Positions 49,240 through 61,546 of a DNA stretch of 64,000 bases are shown here, in pieces (the stretch's first letter is position 1; the number at the start of each line of letters is the position of its first letter). A program made the translations under genes and the position numbers. Under the pieces are notes generated by a model, which saw only the letters and a program-made list of their open reading frames with translations, ran no database searches and was not told the origin of the DNA. The stretch is from the NCBI GenBank assembly GCA_949825045.1, contig OX463827.1, positions 3,866,501 to 3,930,500 on the forward strand. Direction: 5' to 3'. Origin of the DNA: Argyresthia goedartella (Eukaryota > Arthropoda > Insecta > Lepidoptera > Argyresthiidae).

Positions 49240-51420
49240 TGCTACAAATTAGAAGTTACATTCACAACTGTTACATAAATATAGATAGAAAGACATTACA
49301 AACTTACTAATAGAACATGTAAAAATATCAGTATCATGGACATTGTGATGGAAGCTATTGAAAAGTGTTAGAGCACGAGACGTTGGCGCTTTAACTACAT
49401 GATGAGACCGAGCTCGTACAGCAGCCACGAATAGCTTTCTGTAACGACGGCAAGTTCGCAAGTATTTATCAGGGACATGGAGACAGATGTTGGATAGGAC
49501 CGAGGGATTATCCACTCTGTTTTGCAACAGCAGGCAGTAGTGCAGCCCCAGCGCTAGCTTACGTCTGAGTAGCAACGTGTCCAGTCCAACCAACCCAGAG
49601 ACAAATAGAGATGGGAATATAAAATGATAATAGCCGAACTGCTTCCTGTAGAAATACCTAGCAAACTTACGCTGTACCCTTTCTACCACATAAATATATA
49701 TTTTTTCGTACGGGTCCCAGACTGTGGCGCTGTACTCAAGCTTACTACGTACGAAGGTGTTGTAGAGTACAATTGCAGCAGTAGTACCACGAAAATTAGT
49801 TGCGGTACGCATTATAAATCCCAGGACATTGTTGGCGCTGTTACAGGTGGCTAGAATATGTTCATGTAAGTCTAACTTAGCGTCAATTAATAGTCCTAGG
49901 TCAAGGTGTTGATCAACCCTTAACAGTAATACTCCTGATCAGAGTATGGGAATGAAACCGATGATGGAGATCTTGAAAAGGAGATGACGCTGCACTTGGA
50001 GACATTAAATTCTAGGTTATTCGTCTCGCTCCACTCTGAGATAGTATCCATGTCCTCTTGCAATCTTATACAATCAGCTGGACTATCTATAGCGCAGTAT
50101 AGTTTTAAATCATCTGCGAGCGTTAAGCTGTTTGCCGTCTTTAGGACTTCAGGAAAGTCGTTTAACATGATTCAAAATACTGGGCCCAGCGTACTACCTT
50201 GGCTTATGCCTGATCTAGTATAGTAGTTTTAGGAGCGATACCAATTTATTTCAACATACAGCTGTCTACCTTTTAGGTAGTCTGCAAAGAATATTAGAAG
50301 TTTGGGAGCAAAACCAAACGACGATAGCTTCGACAGCAGTATGTCGTTATCAACCACATCAAATGCTTTCCTGAAGTCCATCCACCTGGTTACCACCAAT
50401 GACGTGTGCGGCTATCGATTCGACAAAGGCTAAATGATTCGTTGTCGTCGACTTCGCTGCGCGGAAACCATGCTGGGTGGTAAATAAGCCATCACTCAAG
50501 TTGTGGCTTACTTAACTCACCAGGAACGAGATAAGGGTTATCTCAAACAACTTACCAAACGCACAAAGTATCTTAATATGCCTAAACTTAGTTACATCTG
50601 GTGAAGCACCACCTTTAGAAACAGGTGACACACTTGATAGTTTCCATAAGTTGGGATATTGGCACATTTAAGAACGAGGTTAAACAAATGCAAGAGTGGA
50701 AGTTCAAAGGCGTTGATGCAGTCTCTTACAAGGAAAGGAGGTATTGCATCAGGCCCTGAAGCAGACGAGGCCTTTAGGCGACGAGCGGCCCGTCGTAGCT
50801 CCGTTAATGAAATACCGCTTTGGCAAATGCTTGACAACCGTCTCACTGCACTTGTTCGTTCTTCGGCCAAACTAGCATCCAATATGTGCTTTTCTGTCAA
50901 GAATAATGAACTTAAGTATTTGGCGTAATCTACGACTATGAATAGGGATGTGGCAGTATTAACATCCCTCTCAGCAATGACATGATCCCAGTTGGTATTA
51001 CCCAAATCATAGTATAAGCTCATAAAGTCTGCTTTACGGAAGTTCCACGCAGGATCTTTATAAGGGTTTCCATGGAAGGTGCGAGTAAATGATGATGAAC
51101 GCGGTAAATATAGTACCACCTCCAACGGCGGATGAGACGCGTCTACTGGCACTAGCGGCTCTACCTCAACCGCAACAGTCACCCTATCGGCGTGATTGTC
51201 TGTCATCACAAGGTCCAAGATACCACCAAATTTGCTTTTCACACTGTTAATTTGTCCAAGATTACAGAAATTAACATTAACATCAAATTGCGACTTTACA
51301 TTCGTACTACAAGAATTAAAATTAAAATCACCTGCAATGTCTATCGTGGGATATTTACAACACAGGTTTTCGAGACAATCCTAATTATCCAAATACTGTT
51401 GGCCCTTAATATTAGGGGGC
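49240..51420 (-). pseudogene. Decayed Jockey/CR1-like LINE, antisense
   Basis: Read from 51420 down. Endonuclease remnant (GDFNF near 51320, then LDLVMTD). RT N-terminal block LRRAARRLKASSASGPDAIP (about 50750-50800). KAFDVVDN region near 50345-50370. LADDLKLYC catalytic box near 50100. C-terminal part at 49249-49812 (YNTFVRSKLEYSATVWDPYE, VERVQRKFARYFYR, VPDKYLRTCRRYRKLFVAAV). At least two frameshifts and several stops separate the blocks; the 5' end with ORF1 is missing. It was a cut-and-copy retrotransposon and is now inactive. Confidence 0.85.
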
Positions 51421-51539
51421 ATATACACTACACAGATCAAGCATTTTTCATTTTTCATAGAAAGGCAGGCAGTAATTCTTTATGGCAACAAATATAATGA
51501 CCACCAAAATATTTTTTTCCTACCCAAAATGGATTAATG

Positions 51540-51690
51540 AACACCAAAAGTTGCAAAAAATATCAGGGCAAAATACTGCGGTAGCTTAGGTGAAGGGTAA
51601 AGGGGGTGAGCGAAGCGAAGCCCCCTTTAATCTTCGTGTTAGGTTGAACATGTAAGAACAACAAAAAATACTTAAAACCACGGAGACGAA
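51540..51690 (-). mobile_element. MITE-H core
   Basis: ATCAGGGCAAAATACTGCGG, GGTGAGCGAAGCGAAGCCCC, CTTCGTGTTAGGTTGAACAT and GTAAGAACAACAAAAAATAC are the MITE-H minus-strand order. The terminal repeats are absent. Confidence 0.8.
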
Positions 51691-51699
51691 GACCATGGA

Positions 51700-51860
51700 G
51701 CTCTTCTATATACTTAGCGAACGTCATTTTTTACATCTTCTCTACTTTGGACCACTGTGCGAGAAAAGAGAAACAGGCTAAGATACCTCCCACATATTGA
51801 TATTTAGATTTATTTAAAAAATTGTTTGTGTTAAACTCATGCAATGATTACAATATTAAT
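51700..51860 (-). mobile_element. LINE-Z 3' fragment
   Basis: ATACTTAGCGAACGTCATTT, TCTTCTCTACTTTGGACCAC and TTTAGATTTATTTAAAAAA correspond to the Z UTR. Confidence 0.65.
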
Positions 51861-51864
51861 TATT

Positions 51865-52820
51865 ATTATAACACTGTGGGAGAAGCAGATAATTATGTAC
51901 TGTACTGGATGAAAAAAGTAGGCACTTACTTCATGAATTCCATGATGCTGTAACTTAGACCACAGTCCAGGCGATAAAGGAAAATATTTGGTATGAAATC
52001 CTCGCTCCCTTGTTCTCGTAATTGTAGCCGGGGTCAGATCAGTTTTTTTGCCAAAGAGAAAAAAACCCACAATTTTATTAGGGTAATACACTAACTAACA
52101 GGCTAACTAGAACCTTGGGAGAAATTGTACGTGTTGAATGAAATTCTCTAACGTCCTACTTTGTGATTAATTGATCGTATCTCCCATTTTCCGTTTTATC
52201 TAAAATCTCGTGAGCAACAATGCCTCTTACCTAATCTAAATACTTATTTGAGCGACTCCAATACTTGTTGGCCTATAGGCCCTTGAGGGAGTCACCCGAT
52301 CGTTTATTGCTCTCCCAATTTGGTATTTCCCATTTTAATAAATTATCCCCACAATAAACTGATAGGATATTTCCATATATAAAGGATACAAACTACTGAA
52401 TTAAGTCCGAAATCATTGTGTTTCCAATATTGCCAAATCCTCTCTTTTGAAACGAAAAACAATATGCCCATAACGCATTCACTCCGCCATCTTACGCTCG
52501 AATGCACAGACTGTTGATTAACTAAAGTTTCGCTCAACTTGCGCTGTCAGAGACAGTGACAGCTCGACTCAAAGGAGTGTCCGTCAAACTTTGGCTTATC
52601 GGTTCTGAATCCGGCCGTCGGTGCTCAAACGCCAATGAATCGTGTCGCGTTGAAAGGGCTCTTCTTCCTTCAGTTCCTTCAGAAGTCGAAAGGAATAAAT
52701 CTGGAAGTTTCATACAAAGGGCCTCGAAATTGGGGGAATCTTTTAGGGGTACCGGATTAGGCATGGTACGATGGAATAGGAAATCGTGGCGTCGACTTAA
52801 AGATTCGCTATTTAAATTGG
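51865..52820. other. Spacer, nothing recognised
   Basis: Overlapping short frames at 52534-52879 on both strands lack domain features. Confidence 0.45.
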
Positions 52821-52821
52821 G

Positions 52822-53085
52822 ATATATACATCAAAAAACTGATCTCCACAGCAAATATCAGGTCAAAATGCTGCGGTAGCTTAGGTGAAGGATAAAGGGG
52901 GTGAGCGAAGCGAAGCCCCGTTTATCCTTTGTGTTAGGTTGAACATGTAAGAACAACAAAAAATACTTAAAACGTAAACTTGAGTACACATAAAATATTT
53001 AAAACATAAAAGTGTTTTTGCTGATCCTTTTTTGCTGTGCAAATCAGTATTTTTGATGTGCGATTAAATACTAGCCTTCATAATT
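52822..53085 (-). mobile_element. MITE-H, near full length
   Basis: Left ACAGCAAATATCAGGTCAAA, hairpin GGGGGTGAGCGAAGCGAAGC, right end GCTGTGCAAATCAGTATTTT and TGATGTGCGATTAAATACTA. Includes the ACATAAAA spacer found at 29218. Confidence 0.85.
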
Positions 53086-53278
53086 CTGGATATCCTGATG
53101 ATTTAAATCTGATGTTCCCAAAGTAAAGAATGAAATTGCAATGCCAAGATTCAGATGGGTTTTAATTTATAGCCAAATTTGACTAAAAATCTCTTTCTAT
53201 GCGCCTGCGCGACGTTTTGTTAAGTTCTATAAGGGCTTCCATATTGCGTACGATGTAAAACTATATGTAACAATAATC

Positions 53279-53365
53279 GAGCTCCGTGGTCTAACGGGTT
53301 TCACGCTTGCTTCTCACACAGGAGATGCAGGTTCGAATCCCGACCATGTTCCGATGAGATAATGA
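53279..53365 (+). mobile_element. SINE-C head
   Basis: GAGCTCCGTGGTCTAACGGG, GAGATGCAGGTTCGAATCCC and CCGATGAGATAATG; well-preserved A- and B-box regions, no body. Confidence 0.82.
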
Positions 53366-53383
53366 ATTTATCTCGACGTCCTC

Positions 53384-53593
53384 TGTGGCGCAGCGGTTGT
53401 GGCTCTGCCTACCATGCGAGAGGTCCCGGGGTCGATCCCCGGCTGGGGGTAATGGAAAAAAAAAAAAAAAAAAACAATCCCCAGGTCTTGGATGTTTATA
53501 TGTGTGTGACGTCGCTGTTTCTGGTTACCACGACACAGGGTATCCTAGTGTGGGGCCAGAAGCAATGTATGTGCCTGTATGTAAATGTTTATA
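53384..53593 (+). mobile_element. SINE-B, full length
   Basis: TGGCGCAGCGGTTGTGGCTC, GGTCCCGGGGTCGATCCCC (B box), an A-run at about 53456-53474, AGGTCTTGGATGTTTATATG, CACGACACAGGGTATCCTAG and GCCAGAAGCAATGTATGTGC, then the TTTATG tail. Confidence 0.9.
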
Positions 53594-53766
53594 TTTATGT
53601 TTATGTTTATGTTTATGTTTATGTTTATGTTTATGTTTATGTTTATGTTTATGTTTATGTTTATGTTTATGTTTATGTTTATGTTTATGTTTATGTTTAT
53701 GTTTATGTTTATGTTTATGTTTATGTTTATGTTTATGTTTATGTTTATGTTTATGTTTATGTTTAT
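53594..53766 (+). repeat. (TTTATG)28 microsatellite
   Basis: Twenty-eight uninterrupted TTTATG units plus TTTAT, grown from the SINE-B tail. All three plus frames stay open (YVYV, LCLC, FMFM), which creates false coding frames. Confidence 0.97.
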
Positions 53767-53955
53767 CTTAAGTACAGTATCGGACGTTCGGTGTCTCAGA
53801 TGACACGTTAATTTGTAGGTCCCGGCTTCTATCGCTACGTGGTAGTGGTCGTAAAATTCCCCCATCAACCCGCACTGAGCCAGCGTGATGGAGTGTGGCT
53901 TAATCTTACTCGCACCCGGGTTAAGGCCTGTGTCCCTCGGTGGGGACAATAATAA
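53767..53955 (+). mobile_element. SINE-E body
   Basis: CTTAAGTACAGTATCGGACG, GCTACGTGGTAGTGGTCGTA, ATCAACCCGCACTGAGCCAG and TCCCTCGGTGGGGACAATAA; the sequence that follows the SINE-C head at 23893 (minus). Confidence 0.75.
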
Positions 53956-54429
53956 TTTGTAAAAGACCCAGCACAATTAGGTGAAACTTCTAGGCGTGTC
54001 CATATTATAACAGTCGTTAGAGCCATTTTAACTGAAGTTAAATGGAGTGTTGTCTCCTTAAACAATAAAGGTACCGAAGTTTTCATACATTTTCTATTCA
54101 GGCCCTCCAAGATTCCGCAAAAGTTATTTATGGCCAAACTTTCGTTTGGTACTAAAACGGAAAATTCAGTTGGTATGTCTAATGAATTATTATTTTTGCA
54201 GAATTGTTAAGTTTTTAACAGCCGAGAAAAAAGTAAAGCGTTTAAACTAAAAACAAAGGATGTTATAATTTTGGAGGTACATATTTGTAAAGATATTTTA
54301 AATTTAAAGCGGCATTTTAATCTCGAAGAAGTGAAAAGTAAAAACTTTTTATTTCATAAAGGCTTACCTTTTAACCGACTTCAGAAACGGAGCAACTTCT
54401 CAATTCGTCGGGATCTTTTATGTAGCATT

Positions 54430-54640
54430 CTAGGGTTCCGTACCCGAAGGGTGCCAAACGGGGCCCTATTACTAAGCCTCCGCAGTCCGCCTGTCCGTCT
54501 GTCTGTCCGTCCGGCAGCGGGCTGTATCTCTTGAACCGTAATAGGTAGAGATTTAAATTAACAACAAATAATGAAATGAAAGGGGATCCCCCCATACAAG
54601 AAACGTGTTTAACACCGGCCCGATAAATCAAAACATACAA
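54430..54640 (+). mobile_element. MITE-W, internally deleted
   Basis: AGGGTTCCGTACCCGAAGGG, GCCTGTCCGTCTGTCTGTCC, GCTGTATCTCTTGAACCGTA and CCCATACAAGAAACG. The CACAGATGATGTATT part is missing. Confidence 0.75.
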
Positions 54641-54669
54641 TGATTCAAACATGATCGTAGATTTCGTGG

Positions 54670-54795
54670 CTTATATCTATCTTCTTCTCCCACAGTGGTC
54701 CAATGTAGAGAAGAGGCAAAATTGACGTTTGCTAAGTATATGTAAATATCTGCAGTAATAAAGTACTTTGACTTTGACCTTTGACTTTGACTTAT
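54670..54795 (+). mobile_element. LINE-Z 3' end with TTTGAC tail
   Basis: CTTCTTCTCCCACAGTGGTC, AGTAATAAAGTACTTTGACT, then TTGACCTTTGACTTTGACTT. Short but includes the tail. Confidence 0.82.
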
Positions 54796-55147
54796 CACAT
54801 AGTTATGGTGGCGTAATTGGTTTGATATTGGTATCGTAATCTTAGGGTTCTGGGTTCGACGTTCGGATATAATATTATTTCCTTTTTTGTATTTCTAGAG
54901 TCCGACCCGCACTTGACCGATTTTATATGTATGTTCAGCGATTTCTCCAAGACGGATGGACCGATTTGGAAAATAATTTTTTGTTTGCCTTCCGATTGGT
55001 CCCATTTACAACAGGTGAGGATCTCATTATGGGATCCCGGAGAAATTAAGGGACTTTTCAAATATTATAGGCAGACCTATAGAGATTTCTGAATTTTTAT
55101 GGTTACTCGTACAGATAGGTAGGTATCCCACAGGTTGCACTATGGTA

Positions 55148-55378
55148 ACTTTGCCTACTGCCTACGAAGCCAAGGGTCCCGGGTTCGAGTCCCGGTGAGG
55201 GCAAATGTTTGTTTGTTGAGAACGGATGTTTGTACCCTAGTCATGGTTGTTTATGTATAATATTTATCTATATAAGTATTTGTATCGTTGTCTAGTACCC
55301 AAGATACAGGGAATCCTAGTTTGGGTCTAGATCAATGTGTGTAAATAGTGTCCAAGGTATTATTATTATTATTAAATT
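55148..55378 (+). mobile_element. SINE-A, 5'-truncated head
   Basis: CTGCCTACGAAGCCAAGGGT, GGGTTCGAGTCCC, ACCCTAGTCATGGTTGTTTA, AAGATACAGGGAATCCTAGT and an ATT tail. Confidence 0.85.
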
Positions 55379-55379
55379 A

Positions 55380-55768
55380 TTATAATGAAAGTGATGGAAA
55401 CGCGCCAGGAGAGCTTCTCAACGATGTATCGTCATCGGTGAGGATCTGACAAGGGATCGTGGAGAAATAAATGGAAAGACGCGTCCATTGTCTTATGTGT
55501 TTTGAAACAAATAGGGTTTAATTCAAGTCGTTTTTTTCTAAAGTTTTACTTTTTAGGGTGGCATACCTTAAAAAGGAGAAACGGAACCATTATAGGATCA
55601 CTCGTGTGTCTGTGCTAGGCGTGTAAAAGTATTAAGTTGAAATTTGGTACCCGTTTAAAGTTCTGTGACCCAAACATGATCGAGTTACATAAACAATATA
55701 ATTTTGAATTTGGAAGGCACAATTAGAAGGCCAGTTTTTTATTTTCGAAATGTATCGTCTTTGCATAT
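55380..55768. other. Spacer
   Basis: No feature recognised. Confidence 0.4.
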
Positions 55769-55769
55769 A

Positions 55770-55955
55770 ATAGCGTCACGCCTTTTCCCATACGGAGTGG
55801 CAGAGTCACAGTTGTGCCCACTTTTAGCCAGTTGTTTGATACTTCATTTTGCGTGACAGGAGGCTAGTGAATCGCCGCGGCTATGGAGATTGAAGACTTC
55901 ACGATGTATTCCATCACTTCTTGAACTTTCGTGTACTGTACTTAAGGTGCTGTAA
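55770..55955 (-). mobile_element. SINE-C body
   Basis: AGCGTCACGCCTTTTCCCAT, GGCAGAGTCACAGTTGTGCC and CGCCGCGGCTATGGAG, as in 37590 (minus), with a decayed 5' half. Confidence 0.7.
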
Positions 55956-56039
55956 GGAGGAAGATGAGAAACGGAGCTACAATCATTTAAAAATAGTTCA
56001 TAAGGCAATTCGGAAAGATTTAAGAGCATACATTACTAA

Positions 56040-57775
56040 AGTCATAACTGAAACAATTAAAATTAAGAAGGAAATTGAATAAATCCAAATCTGAAAATTC
56101 TAAATTTTATGACAGAAGCGGGAATCTTGTCACAAATCGTGACCAAATACTAAAAATGGTTGAAGAGTTTTACGCCGAGCGTTATGCGTCAAAGAGTCTG
56201 GAACTAGAATCTCCAGACGCGTCAGACGCCAGGGCTGACCTTACCGAGGATCTTTGGGCGGATCTCGTAGATGGCTTACCTACCATCATAAAGATGAAGT
56301 GGATTTTGCTCTGAGCAGAATGAAACGTGGGAAGGCATCTGGAGGGGACGGTGTGAACGTGGAGGTGCTACAGGCAGGAGGTCCCAGCGTACTAAAAGTG
56401 TTGACAAAACTCTTCAACAAAGTGCTTAGTGAAGGCATCACTCCGAAATCGTGAAACAATGCCGTAGTCAAGATTCTACATAAGAAGGGTGACAAAGCGA
56501 AACTGTCAAATTATCGCCCCATCAGCCTCCTCTCTCAAGTTTATGAGCTGTTCGCGAAGGTCCTCAGCAACAGGCTGACTCGAGTGCTGGACGAGTACCA
56601 ACCTGTGTAACAAGCTGGCCGGAGTGGATACACAACTATGGATTAACATACGGTCAAGCAATTGATGGAGAAATGCAACGAGTACAACCGGCCCCTGTGC
56701 TTCGCCTTTGTCGACTATGAAAAGGCTTTCGACAGTGTCGAGTACTGGGCCGTGTTTCATTCTCTCCATCGTGGCGATGTTGACAAAAGGTATGTGGATA
56801 TCCTTCGGGAGCTGTACAGGGCCGCCACGATGCAGGTGCGCATGCACGCTTTGACCAAACCGGTGCCCATTGACCGGGGCGTGCGCCAGGAGGATACTCT
56901 TTCGCCCAAACTCTTCACAAACGTGTTGGAAGATATAATGTAGACACTAGATTGGAGCGAAAGAGGTCTCAATATAGACGGTGCGTGCTTGTCACACCTG
57001 CGTTTCGCCGAGGATCTGATCCTCCTAGCTGAAGAAGTCGAAGATCTCCAAAGCATGCTCGAACAACTTCATGAAGAATCCCTGAAGGTTGGCCTTAAAA
57101 TGAATATGTCCAAGACAAAGATCATGTGTAGCGATCCGGAGCACTTACCTAATGTTATCGTAGTTGACTGCCCTATAGAAGCAGTAGATCAATACACATA
57201 TCTTGGACATAACTTATCCTTTGGCTAAAGTGCTCAGGCGAAGGAGATCACTAGATGGATCCAGCTAGGATGGGCTGCCCTCGGGAAACTAGAAGACGTC
57301 CTAAAATCACAAATCCCGCAATGCCTGAAGAGCAAGGTATTCAACCAATGTGTCCTGCCAATCCTCACTTATGGTGCCGAAACATGGATGCTAACTAAAG
57401 TCAAAATGCACAAAATTAGAGTCGCAAAAATGGCTATGGAGCGTGGCATGCTAGGCATCAGCCTCGTTGACCGCGAGCCTAACGTTGAAATCCGCAGACT
57501 TACCAAAGTCACAGACGTGGGTACGCGCATCACGGGGCTGAATTGGCAATGGGCGGGAAACTTGGTTAGAAGTGAGGACGGAAGGTATACCAAGGCAGCC
57601 ACAGAGTACAGAGAACAGCGGGCAGACCACCGGCCCGATGGTCAGATGCCATTGCTAAGGTGGCTGGAAAGCAGTGAACGAGACTGGCGGGTGACCGTAG
57701 CGAATGGCGTGCTTTGGGAGAGGCCTATGCCCAGCAGTGGGATGACAAGGGCTGATGATGATGATGATAATGATA
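56040..57775 (+). pseudogene. RTE-clade LINE ORF2, 5'-truncated and broken
   Basis: RT blocks in order: FALSRMKRGKASGGDGV (near 56300), KLSNYRPISLLSQVYELFAK, CFAFVDYEKAFDSVEYW, IDRGVRQEDTLSPKLFT, LRFAEDLILL (near 57010, E in place of the second-position D of FADD), VLPILTYGAETWMLTK, and the RTE end GEAYAQQWDDKG near 57720-57752 with a TGATGATGATGAT tail. One frame holds most of it, with stops at 56452, 56608, 56644, 56941 and 57226 and frameshifts near 56290 and before the end. The endonuclease is lost. Old and inactive. Confidence 0.9.
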
Positions 57776-57779
57776 CTAT

Positions 57780-57870
57780 ACTTAAGATAAATTACTTACC
57801 TATCTCATTGGTCAGCACCGGATTAGACCCCCCCATCTCCTGCGTAAGAAGCGAGCGTAAAACCATGAGG
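57780..57870 (-). mobile_element. SINE-C head, diverged
   Basis: The minus strand gives TTTTACGCTCGCTTCTTACG, CAGGAGATGGGGGGG and AATGAGATAGGTAAGTAATT. It follows the RTE tail immediately. Confidence 0.6.
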
Positions 57871-57874
57871 AAAA

Positions 57875-59045
57875 AAGACAAAAAAAAAACAGATCGATCG
57901 ATAATCGAGTTCTGTGTTAAGTTTGAGTTCACTTTTGTCATTTATGTGATCTTCATATAGTAAAATTCCTTTTTATATAAAGATATTTTTACTTGGATTT
58001 AAATTGCACAAATGGAAATTTCACTAGTCTGTGATCTGTGACAATTTATTATGTTAATATAATTACAGCTATTGCTATTTATATCTTACATTGCTATATT
58101 TTGGCCATTCGTTCGAATCCTTGTTGATAATGTCTGTTGACTTTATTATGGGTGCTTAAGCAGGTTATAAGTAGCTACTTATTTAAGTTACCACGTAACA
58201 ATTCGCAAATAAAGTTTCTTAATTCATATTCGCAATATTCCTGTAGCTCAATTTCAAGATGACGAAACTTGAATGACATTGTAAATATTTCTAGCATTAC
58301 ATTCTACATTTAGCAATGTCATAGAATACTGCGAAAAAGATAAGTAGGTACATACAAAGGAATTGAGACACCTAGTAAAATGATTTCAAGAGCTACTTTG
58401 AACTCAGTACTGTAACGTTGCATTAGGTCAGTGGTTAGCCACAATGTGATTATGTATTATTTTCTTCTTTACCTACTCGCTGGAATGATATAGCTTTGTT
58501 AGTACAAACTACTGACCCAATCCCCCTCCGTTTAGTACGAAATCGTGTGAACGTTAATTTGCATAATCCACTAAACTAGAAAAAAGATCACCTCCAACCA
58601 CACCGCATGGCAAAAGCAACGCTGACTCAAACCCAACACAAAACGAACCAAAACACACCAACCACAGTTCTCGCACGAAACACGACACCCGTACAAGAAA
58701 TGTCTCGCCCGAACGCAATATGAAAAATGGTAGCGTTCACACGCGAAGCCAGCCCCCCCCCCTAATATTTTCCCTACGGACCTAATTCGTCGGAAAATAT
58801 GCTACGTGATGCAATTCGGCAAAATCTTAATTTGAATCATCGCTGAGATGGCACGGCATGGAATCGTAACGATTTAGGGGTGGGGCAGAGTTGCGATTGA
58901 TGGGTCGACGCGGACCGAGGATGGGTTATGAATTTTAATGTAGTCTGTTGTGTTTTGAGCACCATAACTGGGACATTTGAGAAGTGCGGCACTGTGTTTC
59001 TTTTACTGTATAAACTCGTCTTAATTCTGCGAGACTATGTTAAAT
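57875..59045. other. Spacer, nothing recognised
   Basis: 58560-58720 is unusually A/C-rich on the plus strand. A C-run lies near 58755. No gene seen. Confidence 0.45.
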
Positions 59046-59049
59046 TTAC

Positions 59050-59330
59050 CCGGTTTCGCCTAGCGGGTAGTGACCCTGCCTACGAAGCTGGCGGTGGTGG
59101 GTTCGAATCCCCGTAAGGGCAAATATTTGTGTGATGAGCGAGCGTGCATATTTGTTTCTTAGTCTTGGATGTTTTCTATGTATTTACTAACATAAGTATT
59201 TATCTCTAATAAAAATATCATTGTCTAGTACCCATAGCACACGCCTGAGTTGAGCTTACTTTAGGCCTACGTCGATTTGTGAAAGATTTTCCTCTAATAT
59301 GTATTATATAATTATTATAAATACATGCAT
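59050..59330 (+). mobile_element. SINE-D (SINE-A relative)
   Basis: Head TTTCGCCTAGCGGGTAGTGA, B box GGGTTCGAATCCCC, then TTCTTAGTCTTGGATG, ATTGTCTAGTACCCA and a body colinear with SINE-A but diverged. Pairs with 61547. Confidence 0.82.
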
Positions 59331-59334
59331 AATA

Positions 59335-60215
59335 TCTCAATAGTATACTCTACGTTTTAAGTAATAAACCAAAACTATAGACAGTAAACAGTAATGTCGT
59401 TCAGACAGGCATAAATACGTAATATATATAATATTGTTTTGCGATTATGTCACAGAAAATCTCACCTAAACCTTTAACTGATTTTTGATCATACACTGAC
59501 GAGCAATGAAAAAGTTCCAGTGAGATAGCACCAGATTACTCCTAAACGGGAAAGGTGAGCTTAATGACGCCGTCTGCAATATTGAAGCACATTTAACAGC
59601 GCATCTGAATATTACCAAGTAAAATATTGTGTCCAAATTTAAATTAAATGTTTTAAAAAATTGGATGGGTGTTTGTCGCCATTTTGTGGGTGGAACTTTT
59701 TCATTGCTCGTCATTGTATAAGTAAAGAATCATATATTCTAGATATCCAAAAATGAACATTATCGAAACCTACATGATAAAGAATGCTGTTCCATTCCAT
59801 TATTATTATTGTATTGATGGCATTCACTCGTATTTAAATGGTTACTGATAAAATAATCATGTTTGTTTTTCAATACCTTGTTGATAACAAATTGCTAACC
59901 TGAGGTTAGCCGAAGATAAGGCGGTCACACCACCAGCGATAAAATAACTATGATCTACTGAAAACTAATATTCGTTAATATTTAAGGAATCTGTGGAATT
60001 CTAACAGATAAAAGGTTTTATGTGATCATCAGAATGTTACAAAAGTAAATAGAAACTCATGCAAAATAAACACTAAAATTAAAAGTATTTTGTAGAGAAC
60101 GTGGCGTCATGCTTACACTAGTAATGATTCACTGAGAAGGCAAAAACTTAGGTATTCTCTTCTCTGTCAAATAAATCCAGTAAAATTAATATGACAATAT
60201 TTTGTAAAATCCAGT
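59335..60215. other. AT-rich spacer
   Basis: A weak inverted pair GAGCAATGAAAAAGTTCCA / GGAACTTTTTCATTGCTC (59501 and 59692) encloses about 190 bp and may mark a MITE; no other copy in the window. Confidence 0.5.
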
Positions 60216-60216
60216 G

Positions 60217-60470
60217 AAAAGCGTGCGTGGTCTAGGTTATACTTACACGCTCGCCTGTCACACAACATAAGCGGGTTCGAATCCCAGTGCTGAATCGAAT
60301 ACCAATTAAATAAGTACATTATCCGTTCTATCAGTGATGGAAAACCTGGTGAGGAATCCTTTATACCTCCGCTCTGGCGATGGCCTAGCCCCCTGTTGCG
60401 AAAAATAGACTATTGAATTAATGGACAAGCGTGTCCACAACTGTGCGTTAGCGTTAGGAAAAAGGCTGCC
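60217..60470 (+). mobile_element. SINE-C, near full length
   Basis: GCGTGCGTGGTCTAGGTTAT, GCGGGTTCGAATCCCAGTGC, GTTCTATCAGTGATGGAAAA, GGCGATGGCCTAGCCCCCTG and the 3' part to about 60470. Confidence 0.78.
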
Positions 60471-60474
60471 AACT

Positions 60475-61540
60475 CATCGTTGTAAGTTCCATATTTTTGT
60501 GTCAGAAATTACAGTTCGCGAAGTTTGAAACTAAACCTTATAGGAAATTAATTGTTTTTCCGTGTACGATAACTGACTCATGTGATGAAAATATGAGTTC
60601 CTCAACTTTTCGTCTTCGTTTCTCCAAAATGTTCCTAACAGCGACCTCCTCGCATGATATTGTAGGAATGACGTGGCATTTTTCCTTTCGGTTTCTTCGC
60701 ACGTGAAGGGTGGTTTATGGATTATCGCTGGTTATAAATAATAACTATGATAGTTCAGTTTGAAAGGATCTGCAGTAAGCGAGAGGTCGCAGATTTGTTT
60801 TTTTTTCTGAGAATCTTAATAATACAAAGCTTATCTAAAAAAATATGGGGATTTTTAATTGCTGCTCAAAATAAAATTATGCAAACGAATTATCGTCACT
60901 GATGATTAAACTGCCGTATAACAAAAAACTGACTTCTCTACGAATAAACCATTTGATTCCCAAAACAAGCACCACCAACAAAATTAAAAATCCTATCAAA
61001 ACAAGCTCGCTTTTCTTTCTTTCGCAAAAAATATCTGGCTTTTCCGTTTTCAAAACAAAAATATTCTTAGCCAAACCAAAATTCCGATTTGCACTCTACA
61101 TTTTCCATCCATATAACGAAATTTCTACAATTTTGATTTATCGTTCTTTGTTGTTATTATGTTTGCATTTAGGAGATTTTTTGATTGATTGATTAGATAA
61201 TAATGACGGATTAAATGGTGTTTTCATTATTAAAACGTATGGGCCCCAAAGAAATGGTGATTGGTTCAAGGAAAGTTTGGTTTATGTTTTTGTAGTTAAT
61301 AAAATAATTGTAAAATAATTACATTCAGATATCAGATAATCAGTTTGTTTAACAGTTTAACATAAGTAGTTAAACAGCGTGCACAATTTATTTTGTATTG
61401 TGGGTAAATTCTGAGGTGCAGTCAGTATTTTTGTTATAGTTTTGAGATATTTTGTTTAAAAAATCGGGGATTATTTGTTTAGGTTTAAATACATGCCAAT
61501 AAAATATGGTAAAGCAATATATTTCTTGTATAGTACTGAT
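60475..61540. other. AT-rich spacer
   Basis: Short frames such as 60902-61192 are low-complexity and without domain features. Confidence 0.5.
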
Positions 61541-61546
61541 ATGACG

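Noticed and set aside
53362..53976. Long open frames encoding YVYVYV, LCLCLC, FMFMFM or, antisense, NINININI
   Set aside because: They are translations of the TTTATG hexamer array, which has no stop in these frames; not genes.
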